Assembly (NCBI GenBank): GCA_024643595.1
Contig: JAHEMS010000141.1
Location: 1-8,206 of the forward strand
Direction: 5' to 3'
DNA length: 8,206 nucleotides
Origin: Bacteroidota bacterium
GTDB lineage: Bacteria; Bacteroidota; Bacteroidia; Cytophagales; Cyclobacteriaceae
A program made the translations under genes and the position numbers. The notes under the pieces were generated by a model. That model searched no databases. It had not been told where the DNA came from and worked only from the letters and a program-made list of their open reading frames with translations. Positions 1 to 6,065 of this stretch are shown here, in pieces. The first letter of the stretch is position 1, and each line of letters begins with the position of its first letter.

Positions 1-1
1 A

Positions 2-22
2 CGCAGCATGCAAGAGAAATAG
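2..22 (+). CDS. Possible 3' tail of an upstream gene (partial)
   Basis: Reading frame 2 from the left edge gives a short peptide ending RSMQEK followed by a TAG stop at 20-22. The only support for a gene ending here is position: a strong hairpin terminator begins 18 nt after the stop, which is where a terminator for such a gene would sit. Seven codons cannot identify a product. The other two forward frames stay open through the hairpin, which makes them less likely to be the end of a gene. A minus-strand gene starting near position 10 is an alternative that this window cannot exclude. Confidence 0.22.
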   Translation, partial: RSMQEK

Positions 23-40
23 TTTGTATTTTTTTGAACA

Positions 41-78
41 AAAGAATAAGGTCTTCCATTTCGAAGACCTTATTCTTT
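41..78 (+). terminator. Perfect 16-bp hairpin, probable intrinsic terminator
   Basis: Bases 41-56 (AAAGAATAAGGTCTTC) are perfectly complementary to 63-78, with a 6-nt loop at 57-62. The left arm is A-rich at its base and the right arm is T-rich at its base, as in many intrinsic terminators, so it could work in both directions. There is no long T run after the stem on either strand. It most likely ends transcription of a gene entering from the left and insulates the glycosyltransferase gene downstream. Confidence 0.7.
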
Positions 79-109
79 ATTACGGGAATAATTTAGGGAT
101 ATTGCTTCA

Positions 110-124
110 TGGACAATTTGTCCA
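110..124. promoter_or_regulatory. 15-nt dyad, candidate operator
   Basis: TGGACAA, a single central T, then TTGTCCA: two perfect 7-bp inverted arms. The small spacer favours a site for a dimeric DNA-binding protein over an RNA hairpin. It lies in the 275-nt stretch between the left-edge terminator and the glycosyltransferase start, 174 nt before the TTG start. No regulator is encoded nearby, so the binding protein is unknown. The rest of the stretch (125-282) shows no clear promoter or coding signal. Such a dyad can arise by chance in AT-rich DNA. Confidence 0.3.
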
Positions 125-282
125 ATTTATAGCCCGGAAATTCCATTCATCACACTTCCATTAATTCGAGTGACAGTTAGGTTCGGGTGTCGGTTCGATG
201 ACATTCAATATTTAATGCACACCTATGCAGAAGTTGGAAGGGATTTTAAATAAGGAACAAGTCGTAAAAAGCTTGCTGCAAT

Positions 283-290
283 AGAGGTGA
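283..290 (+). promoter_or_regulatory. Shine-Dalgarno-like element before the glycosyltransferase
   Basis: AGAGGTGA matches the core that pairs with the 3' end of 16S rRNA. It lies 7 nt before the TTG at 298, a normal spacing. It would be 28 nt before the alternative GTG start at 319, which is too far. The element therefore favours the TTG start. The caution is that Bacteroidota rely little on Shine-Dalgarno pairing, and the other genes in this window have no such element. Confidence 0.45.
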
Positions 291-297
291 TAAACAA

Positions 298-1494
298 TTG
301 GTTTTCTTTCTTTGCACCGTGAAAGTGCTACTACTCCATCAACATTTCAAAACACCGCAAGAAGGTGGCGCCATACGTTCTTTTTACCTGGCCAACGCAT
401 TGGTAGAGCATGGGGTGGATGTGCACGTTATCACGGCTCATAATCACAAAGATTTTGCAAAAGAAAAGATGGAGGGGATAACAATCCATTATTTACCGGT
501 TTCTTATGATAATAGTTATGGTTTTGTGGCTCGGAGCTGGTCATTTCTTAAGTATGTTAAAGGTGCAATAAGGCTAAGCAAACAACTTAAAGACATTGAT
601 TATTGCTATGCGATTTCCGTTCCCCTTACGGTAGGAATGGCAGCACAATGGATAAAAAAAAAATATAAAATTCCTTACCTGTTTGAAGTTGGAGATTTAT
701 GGCCTGATGCTCCTGTGCAAATGGGCTTTGTCAGTAATTATTTTTTTAAATGGTTTCTTTATCGTCTTGAAAAATCAATTTATAAATCAGCATATGCCGT
801 TGTAGCACTGTCTCCCAGCATTCAGTCAGTCATTGAAAAGAAAGCTCCAGGGAAACAAGTCCACCTTCTTCCCAATATGTCGGATTGCGACTATTATAGG
901 CCGGAATCAAAGGATCCTGTGCTGGAAGATTACTATGCGGTGAAGGGAAAATTTGTAATCTCATACATTGGCGCGATTGGTTTAGCCAATGGACTTGATT
1001 ATTTGTTAGAATGCGCCAATGCATCACGCGAAGCGGAGTTACCCATTCACTTTATTATTTGCGGTGACGGAGCCCTGGTTGACCGATTAAAAGGAAATGC
1101 GAAAGGCCTCACCAATCTGACATTCATGGACTTCACCAATCGCGAGGGAGTAAAAGAATTATTAAATGTGACTGATGCAACATTCATTTGTTATAAGTCC
1201 ATTCCAATTTTAGAGACGGGTTCACCCAATAAATTTTTTGATGGACTAGCAGCAAGCAAACTAATACTGGTCAATTTTGGAGGCTGGATAAGAAAAGAGA
1301 TAGAGGAAAATAAGTGTGGAGTTTACTTAGATCCACGCCAGCCAACCGATTTCGTGAATAAGATCAAGCCTTTTTTGATAGATCAAACACTGCTCATTGA
1401 ATATCAGAAATCTTCAAGACAGTTAGCTGAGAAGAAGTATTCAAGAGAATTGCTTTCAAAGAAGTTCGTCAACTTTTTCCCGAATATGAAATGA
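298..1494 (+). CDS. Family 4 glycosyltransferase, WbuB-like (GT-B fold)
   Basis: Predicted cytoplasmic transferase that moves a sugar from a nucleotide-sugar donor to a glycan or lipid-linked acceptor, as in O-antigen, capsule or exopolysaccharide assembly. Donor and acceptor cannot be read from sequence. The N-terminal GT-B half (about residues 8-195) starts with LLLHQHF and has EGGAIRSFYLA (22-32), FEVGDLWPDAP (129-139) and LSPSI (171-175). The C-terminal half (about 215-385) has YIGAIG (223-228), CGDGAL (255-260) and SPNKFFDGLAASK (309-321), the donor-binding segment of this family, with Asp315 where many relatives have Glu. The length of 398 residues is usual. The start is uncertain: TTG at 298 has a Shine-Dalgarno-like element, but GTG at 319 would give the classic MKVLLLHQHF beginning (391 residues). 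The gene converges on the S10 peptidase gene, 21 nt away. No other glycan genes are visible. Confidence 0.9.
   Translation: MVFFLCTVKVLLLHQHFKTPQEGGAIRSFYLANALVEHGVDVHVITAHNHKDFAKEKMEGITIHYLPVSYDNSYGFVARSWSFLKYVKGAIRLSKQLKDIDYCYAISVPLTVGMAAQWIKKKYKIPYLFEVGDLWPDAPVQMGFVSNYFFKWFLYRLEKSIYKSAYAVVALSPSIQSVIEKKAPGKQVHLLPNMSDCDYYRPESKDPVLEDYYAVKGKFVISYIGAIGLANGLDYLLECANASREAELPIHFIICGDGALVDRLKGNAKGLTNLTFMDFTNREGVKELLNVTDATFICYKSIPILETGSPNKFFDGLAASKLILVNFGGWIRKEIEENKCGVYLDPRQPTDFVNKIKPFLIDQTLLIEYQKSSRQLAEKKYSRELLSKKFVNFFPNMK
654..663 (+). repeat. A10 homopolymer inside the glycosyltransferase gene
   Basis: Ten consecutive A residues encode part of an Ile-Lys-Lys-Lys-Tyr stretch around residues 119-123. 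A T7 run follows at 741-747 in the same gene. Runs of this length are prone to replication and transcriptional slippage, and loss or gain of one base here would shift the frame about one third of the way into the protein. In this window the frame is intact across both runs. Confidence 0.9.
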
Positions 1495-1514
1495 CCATTA
1501 GCCTCATGGTTTCA
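1487..1514. terminator. Weak interrupted hairpin between convergent genes
   Basis: TGAAA (1487-1491) and CCAT (1495-1498) pair with ATGG (1506-1509) and TTTCA (1510-1514), with a 3-nt bulge and a 7-nt loop. It overlaps the end of the glycosyltransferase gene and fills the 21-nt gap before the stop of the opposing S10 gene, where a bidirectional terminator would be expected. The stem is short and bulged and no clear T tract follows, so this is only a candidate. Confidence 0.25.
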
Positions 1515-1515
1515 A

Positions 1516-3012
1516 TCAATACCTGGCTGCCTGACCTTGTGCCGGTAGCGACTTTTTAATAAAATCCCGGATGTGATCATTGGATGTGGCAAGGTCCTCG
1601 GCACGTAAATACATCATGTGACCGCTTCGATATCCCTCAAAACGCAAACGATCCTTAAGGTTACCGCTGGGGTCAAGTTGCCACATGGAATACTTGGCAT
1701 TGAAATAAGTGGTGGCACCATCAAAATATCCGGATTGAATCATGACGTGCAAGTAAGGATTTTCGGCCATCGCCTTACGAAGATTTTCACCCGTTTGATC
1801 ATTTGAATTATCCCAGGGATGAACCGGGCCAAACATATTATACTGTAAATCAGTTTTGTACTTTAACACGTCCCTCAGATAATAATTAATGGCAGGCGTG
1901 AAAGAGTGTAGCCAAGAGGTAAGCTCTGCATTGTAGTCAGGATGCTCTCCGGCTTGCGCACGATCGATTCCCAAATACCGTGAATCCAGTCGCCCAACGG
2001 TAAATCCTTTTTCACGCAACAATTCCTTCCAGAAGAATTGGGTAGGCACCGATAAATTATGTTGAAGAATAGCTTTTTCAGAGAGACCAGAGTAGCGCGA
2101 CATTTTTGCTGCGACTTGTTTTCGCATCTGCTCATCAATGAAGCCTCCTTTTGCGAGCACAGGAATTAATTCATCGATCGTGAACGCTTCAACTTCAGGA
2201 AGAACCTCATTCAAATCCTTTTGCTGAAGATCAGGTGGCAAGGCTTTTTGATACCAAGCAGCAGCGGCAAAATAAGGAAGAGCTAATGCGTCTTTCACAG
2301 GTCCTTCGCGCTTTATGCCTAAATCAGTCGGCGAAACGAGGATGACACCATTTAGGTACATCCAATGGGAATTTTGCAATTCGAGTGCCAGTCCAGATAC
2401 ACGTGTTGTGCCGTAGCTTTCACCGATCAGATATTTGGGTGATGTCCATCGTCCAACACGGCTTACAAATACATCCAGCCAATCCGCGAGATACTTGATG
2501 TCAGCATTTACGCCGAAGAATGTAGATTTCTCTGCTTTGGGATCCAGGATGCGGGAGAAACCGGTATTAACAGGATCGATATAAACAATATCGGCAACAT
2601 CCAAAATAGAATGAGGGTTATCGCGCACACCATAGGGCTGAATGGGAAATCCTTCCGAATCAATGTTCAATTGTTTTGGACCAGTATAGGCAACATGCAT
2701 CCACACAGAAGCGGAACCAGGACCCCCATTGAAAGACATCACGAGGGGTCTTTTGCTTTTATCGCTCACATCTGATCTTTCGTAATACGTATAGAACAAA
2801 GAAGCACTAGGCTTACCCTCGGCATTCCATACAGGCATTGTGCCAGTGGTTACTTTATACGGAACTATTTTACTTTTTATTGTAATCTGACCGGTAGAGT
2901 TCACAGCTGATTCAGCGGGGAGCACCCGATCTGTTTGTGCGAAGGCAGGATTGTTAATCAGGTGAAGTGCTATCAAAATCAGGAAGGATCTAAGAGTACG
3001 TTGAGGATACAT
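1516..3012 (-). CDS. Secreted S10 serine carboxypeptidase-like protein
   Basis: Member of peptidase family S10 (carboxypeptidase C / cathepsin A type, alpha/beta-hydrolase fold), expected to remove C-terminal residues from peptides outside the cytoplasm. The N-terminus is a Sec signal peptide: Arg4 and Arg8, a hydrophobic core at about 10-20, and a likely cut after AFA at residue 25. Family landmarks are in order: NGGPGS (95-100) forming the oxyanion region, DPVNTGFS (146-153), the nucleophile in GESYG (Ser199), the probable catalytic Asp431 in SGYFDGAT, and the probable catalytic His465 in SGHMMY. The triad is therefore complete, and 498 residues is normal for bacterial members. The ATG at 3012 is chosen because it places the signal peptide at the N-terminus. 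It lies 83 nt downstream of the phosphodiesterase gene in the same direction. The substrate is unknown. Confidence 0.93.
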   Translation of the reverse strand: MYPQRTLRSFLILIALHLINNPAFAQTDRVLPAESAVNSTGQITIKSKIVPYKVTTGTMPVWNAEGKPSASLFYTYYERSDVSDKSKRPLVMSFNGGPGSASVWMHVAYTGPKQLNIDSEGFPIQPYGVRDNPHSILDVADIVYIDPVNTGFSRILDPKAEKSTFFGVNADIKYLADWLDVFVSRVGRWTSPKYLIGESYGTTRVSGLALELQNSHWMYLNGVILVSPTDLGIKREGPVKDALALPYFAAAAWYQKALPPDLQQKDLNEVLPEVEAFTIDELIPVLAKGGFIDEQMRKQVAAKMSRYSGLSEKAILQHNLSVPTQFFWKELLREKGFTVGRLDSRYLGIDRAQAGEHPDYNAELTSWLHSFTPAINYYLRDVLKYKTDLQYNMFGPVHPWDNSNDQTGENLRKAMAENPYLHVMIQSGYFDGATTYFNAKYSMWQLDPSGNLKDRLRFEGYRSGHMMYLRAEDLATSNDHIRDFIKKSLPAQGQAARY

Positions 3013-3056
3013 AATGTGAGAGTTATTTAATCATCAAAATTTATAAAGAGATACGG

Positions 3057-3064
3057 TGTGCACA
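3057..3064. promoter_or_regulatory. TGTGCACA palindrome upstream of the S10 gene
   Basis: A perfect 8-bp palindrome, with outer AC and GT bases (3053-3054 and 3067-3068) that extend the symmetry with a gap. It sits 45 nt before the S10 start in the 83-nt gap after the phosphodiesterase gene. It could be an operator or part of a promoter region giving the peptidase its own expression. No convincing -33/-7 pair was found beside it, so its role is open and chance is possible. Confidence 0.22.
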
Positions 3065-3095
3065 TAGTCATATATAAATAAAAGGAAATTTGAAT

Positions 3096-3902
3096 CTACT
3101 TTTTCAGCAATTCCATCAACTGTTCGGGTTCATTAGTGGTGATGAAATCAATATTTCGTTCAATGAACCAACGCATGGCTTCTTTATCGTTCACTGTCCA
3201 TACATTGGTGATGAGATTTTTGTTCTTTGCCTCGTTTAGCCAGTTTTCGTGTTTTCGGTAAACACTCAGGTGATAGTCCATTCCATTAAGGCCGGCAATC
3301 AGCAATTCATCGGGTGATTTATCGCCATTCAGATAAGTAACGATGGCCTTCGAATCAAGTTCCTTAACTTTTTTACATACATCAAAATCGAAGGCAATAT
3401 ACTCGGTGATATGAGATACATTCATCATCTTAACCATTTCAACACATTTGGCAGCAAGAGCGAGGGATCGTTCTTTACTTATACTTGATGATTTTATTTC
3501 AAGGATAAGCCGTGTATTGTTTTGATTTTTCCCGGCTTCCAAATAGGATCTTAATGTTGGAAGAGCCTCGCCATTAGAAAGCTTAATTTGTGATAGCTCT
3601 GCTGCCGTTGATTTTTCAATATGAGTTCCTTTAATAGCATGATCGTGAAGTACATATGGCACAGAGTCGGATGACATATGTACATCAAACTCGCTGCCGT
3701 AGCACCCTAATTGGATGGCAAATTGAAGTGCCGCTATGGAATTCTCTGTTACTCCTGTATTTTTCCACGCTCCCCGATGGGCTATCACTTTGGTGCTTTT
3801 CTCTTGCTGACTCAAGCCATCAATTGATATTGTATTTATTACACAATACAAAATTATAACTAAGCTAATCTTGGAAAAGGCAGTTTCACAAAACCATCTC
3901 AT
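3096..3902 (-). CDS. Exported glycerophosphodiester phosphodiesterase
   Basis: Hydrolyses glycerophosphodiesters (deacylated phospholipids such as glycerophosphocholine) to glycerol-3-phosphate and an alcohol, using a divalent metal on a TIM-barrel fold. Numbering from the ATG at 3902 (268 residues), the GDPD signature is complete: HRGA at 42-45, EN at 53-54, EFD at 71-73 (metal ligands Glu71 and Asp73), HD at 86-87 (catalytic His42 and His86), LEIK with Glu135 and Lys137, and NVWTVND at 233-239 near the C-terminus. Residues 12-25 are hydrophobic and follow Arg and Lys residues, so a signal peptide or N-terminal anchor is likely; there is no lipobox. The frame is open to an ATG at 3971, but that start would overlap the methyltransferase gene by 59 nt and bury the signal peptide, so 3902 is preferred. 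The gap to the upstream stop is 10 nt, which implies co-transcription. Confidence 0.92.
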   Translation of the reverse strand: MRWFCETAFSKISLVIILYCVINTISIDGLSQQEKSTKVIAHRGAWKNTGVTENSIAALQFAIQLGCYGSEFDVHMSSDSVPYVLHDHAIKGTHIEKSTAAELSQIKLSNGEALPTLRSYLEAGKNQNNTRLILEIKSSSISKERSLALAAKCVEMVKMMNVSHITEYIAFDFDVCKKVKELDSKAIVTYLNGDKSPDELLIAGLNGMDYHLSVYRKHENWLNEAKNKNLITNVWTVNDKEAMRWFIERNIDFITTNEPEQLMELLKK

Positions 3903-3912
3903 AAAAAATTGA

Positions 3913-5103
3913 TTAGTTTGTGATTTGAGATTCGGGTTTGGGTGTTCTCCGGCTTCCTCCATACATTTCATATTCTAAAAGCCGACAATCAATTTTGCTG
4001 GTATAAAATTCAATTCTCCGGCTTGCTTTCAATCCAATCTTTTTAGCAAGGTCAAGATTGCCCGTGAAGATGTACCCGAGGTAACCCTGACATTTCTTTT
4101 TCATAAAATCACCAATGCGGGCGTAGGTTGCTTCCAATTCAGTAACCTCACCTAATCGTTCACCATACTCAGGATTGAAATAGACAACCCCTGGTGTTTC
4201 GGGAATTTTTGTTTCTTCGAAATCACAAACTGCAAATTCCAGAAGATGTTCAACGCCCGCTAAGCCTGCATTTACTTTCGAAATCATAATGGCATCATCA
4301 CTGATATCTGTGGCAATTATTTTTAAAGCAGGAGCCTCAGCAATTTGATCAATTAGCCTTTTATACGCTTCATTGTAGAAGGTGGAATTATAACCTTTTA
4401 CATGCATGAATGAATAATTTTTCCGATATAAACCGGGTCTGCGATTGGTTGCAATTAATACAGCCTCAATTGCTACCGTAGCTGAACCACACATTGGGTT
4501 AACAAAAGGTGATTTGCGATCCCACTTTGTTGCCAACACGGTGGCGGCAGCCAATGATTCCATCATCGGAGCTTTGCCGGGAATTTTTCGATATCCGTGT
4601 TTCGCCAGCGTTTCACCCGAAGTATCAAAAAATATTTCCGCTTGCTCCTCTCTCCAAAACAAGTGAAAAACTGCCTTGTCGAGTTCAGGGCCAGAGTTAG
4701 GTCTGCGCATGGTTTCTCTGCGCATACGATCAGCAATAGCATCTTTCACTTTTACATTCACAAACATATCGTTGTTGACAGTAAAGTGATTGGCATGGCT
4801 TGTTACTGAAAAATAATCTTCCGGAGAAAGTAAATCTTCCCAGGGATAACGGATCAAGGCCTCATATAAATCATCAGGACCGTTGCATCTGAATTCTTTT
4901 AATGAAAATAGCACCTGACTGGCACAGCGTAAATTCAGATTTAATAATATACAGTCATTGATAGTGCCTTGAAGTTCTACTCCGGTAATAAAGGTACGGG
5001 TTGGTTTCAGCCCCAACTCAATAATCTCCTGTTCCAAATATGGGGCAATTCGTTTACTGCAGGTTACAATAATACGGCTGGTGGTAGTGAACAAGTCAAG
5101 CAT
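3913..5103 (-). CDS. THUMP-domain class I RNA methyltransferase (RlmL/YpsC-like)
   Basis: Predicted S-adenosylmethionine-dependent RNA methyltransferase, probably making N2-methylguanosine in 23S rRNA or tRNA as RlmL and TrmN-type relatives do; the exact target is not readable. A THUMP RNA-binding domain occupies about residues 45-160, with a conserved FFDTSGETLAKHGYR segment (158-172) at its end. The Rossmann methyltransferase domain follows: motif I NPMCGSAT (202-209), the ATDISDDAI strand/loop (264-272), and motif IV NPEYGERLG (310-318). The usual forms are CGSGT and NPPYGERLG, so Ala208 and Glu312 are departures at the cofactor and target-base sites. At 396 residues it matches stand-alone proteins equal to the N-terminal half of E. 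coli RlmL and lacks the second (RlmK-like) domain. The ATG start at 5103 puts the first strand, RIIVTCSKR, close to the N-terminus as in relatives. It lies 19 nt after proC and 10 nt before the phosphodiesterase. Confidence 0.9.
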   Translation of the reverse strand: MLDLFTTTSRIIVTCSKRIAPYLEQEIIELGLKPTRTFITGVELQGTINDCILLNLNLRCASQVLFSLKEFRCNGPDDLYEALIRYPWEDLLSPEDYFSVTSHANHFTVNNDMFVNVKVKDAIADRMRRETMRRPNSGPELDKAVFHLFWREEQAEIFFDTSGETLAKHGYRKIPGKAPMMESLAAATVLATKWDRKSPFVNPMCGSATVAIEAVLIATNRRPGLYRKNYSFMHVKGYNSTFYNEAYKRLIDQIAEAPALKIIATDISDDAIMISKVNAGLAGVEHLLEFAVCDFEETKIPETPGVVYFNPEYGERLGEVTELEATYARIGDFMKKKCQGYLGYIFTGNLDLAKKIGLKASRRIEFYTSKIDCRLLEYEMYGGSRRTPKPESQITN

Positions 5104-5122
5104 AGCGAATAGGACATTACTC

Positions 5123-5920
5123 CTAAGAAAGGATTTTATTATATGAAGCGCCGATACCCCGAATCAGGGAGGAGCTAAATCCACGATGTTCCATTTCATT
5201 CAATCCTACTATCGTACAGCCTTTTGGAGTCGTTACTTTATCAATTTCTTCCTCGGGGTGGCGATTACCTTTTAGCAATAATTCGGCAGCGCCCTTTACG
5301 GTTTGTGCAGCAATTAAGTTAGCTGTTTTTGCATCAAACCCGATTTCAATTCCACCCTGAGTGGCTGCCCTGATAAAGCGCAATGCATAGGCAATACCAC
5401 AGGCCCCTAATACAGTAGCGGCATCCATCAGTTTTTCATCAATAATAATGCTGATGCCGAGTTGATTAAACAATTCCGTTACGTATTGATTCTGTGATTC
5501 GGTTGCGTTGGATTGACAAAGGCATGTTACCGATTCCTGGATAGCAATCGCAGTATTTGGCATGGCGCGGAATATGGCCATGCCGTGATCAATAATTGAA
5601 GTGAGGTCTTTCAGAAATATACCCGTTACAACACTGATCACTATATGTTTTTTGGGATCAAAAGAATTCTTTAGTCCCTCCAGAACTTCCATTACATTGT
5701 ATGGTTTGAGAGCAACAATGATCACATCACTCGTTTCAATGGCAGCCTTATTATTGTCGGTAACAGTTACTCCTTGATCTTTCAATGCCTGTAATCGTGA
5801 AAGATTTCTCCTGGTCACCGTTATTTGCTGCGGAGTTGCAAATCCACTTTTCAACAATCCTTCTGCAATAGCAGCTCCCAGATTACCTCCGCCAATGATG
5901 GCGATTTTCTTTGTGTTCAT
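5123..5920 (-). CDS. proC: Pyrroline-5-carboxylate reductase
   Basis: Reduces 1-pyrroline-5-carboxylate to L-proline with NAD(P)H, the last step of proline synthesis in the cytoplasm. The N-terminal Rossmann domain has IIGGGNLGAAIAEGLL (8-23), VALKP (69-73), ISVVTG (95-100) and RAMPNTA (118-124). The C-terminal helical dimerisation domain has GACGIAYALRF (172-182), TTPKGCT (230-236) and GFSSSLIRGI (247-256), corresponding to the SGSGPAY and TSPGGTT segments of better-studied enzymes. I associate these variants with Bacteroidota ProC proteins rather than with loss of function. The length of 265 residues is normal. The ATG start lies four residues before the Rossmann strand. It is the first gene of a minus-strand cluster and is divergent from gdhA across 145 nt. 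Other NAD(P)-binding reductases of the same superfamily are unlikely, given the C-terminal signature. Confidence 0.93.
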   Translation of the reverse strand: MNTKKIAIIGGGNLGAAIAEGLLKSGFATPQQITVTRRNLSRLQALKDQGVTVTDNNKAAIETSDVIIVALKPYNVMEVLEGLKNSFDPKKHIVISVVTGIFLKDLTSIIDHGMAIFRAMPNTAIAIQESVTCLCQSNATESQNQYVTELFNQLGISIIIDEKLMDAATVLGACGIAYALRFIRAATQGGIEIGFDAKTANLIAAQTVKGAAELLLKGNRHPEEEIDKVTTPKGCTIVGLNEMEHRGFSSSLIRGIGASYNKILS

Positions 5921-6011
5921 AGGTTTAATTTACTGTTTTGACTCCTCAAGATACTTAGGTTTTTTGTGAAGGTGCATGAATAATTTTAGTTAGATCGCAT
6001 AAATCAAGCTA

Positions 6012-6025
6012 AATCGTTTGCGATT
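6012..6025. promoter_or_regulatory. AATCG-TTTG-CGATT inverted repeat between proC and gdhA
   Basis: Perfect 5-bp inverted arms flank TTTG, which is also the proposed -33 element of the gdhA promoter. A protein bound here would cover that element, so this could be an operator for gdhA, and possibly for proC, whose start is 91 nt away. The arms are short and chance is a real alternative. Confidence 0.25.
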
Positions 6026-6045
6026 GATATACTTCCCTTAAATTG
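6017..6045 (+). promoter_or_regulatory. gdhA: Candidate Bacteroidota-type promoter of gdhA
   Basis: TTTG (6017-6020), an 18-nt spacer and TAAATTG (6039-6045) resemble the TTTG / TAnnTTTG promoter of Bacteroidota, with an imperfect -7 element. Transcription would start near 6051-6053, leaving a leader of about 13-15 nt before the ATG at 6066. The leader has no Shine-Dalgarno sequence, as is common in the phylum. For proC on the other strand, only a weak TATCTTGA (5953-5946) was seen. Confidence 0.42.
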
Positions 6046-6065
6046 TAAACGCTAAACCAATAGTT

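Noticed and set aside
92..253. Stop-to-stop open stretch of about 53 codons on the + strand before the glycosyltransferase
   Set aside because: Its only ATG lies about 12 codons from the end, the translation has no recognisable motif, and it carries the 15-nt dyad; it is not supported as a gene.
1875..2138. Minus-strand open frame of 87 codons
   Set aside because: It lies in another frame inside the well-supported S10 peptidase gene and has no family signature.
3903..3971. N-terminal extension of the phosphodiesterase frame up to an ATG at 3971
   Set aside because: It would overlap the methyltransferase gene by 59 nt and place 23 polar residues before the signal peptide; the ATG at 3902 fits better.
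4445..4809. Three overlapping + strand open frames of 63-73 codons
   Set aside because: They lie antisense within the methyltransferase gene, overlap one another in different frames and resemble no known protein.
5123..5920. Unusual ProC loops (TTPKGCT, GACGIAY) as evidence of a changed function
   Set aside because: The Rossmann domain and C-terminal signature are otherwise intact, and I associate these forms with ordinary Bacteroidota ProC proteins.
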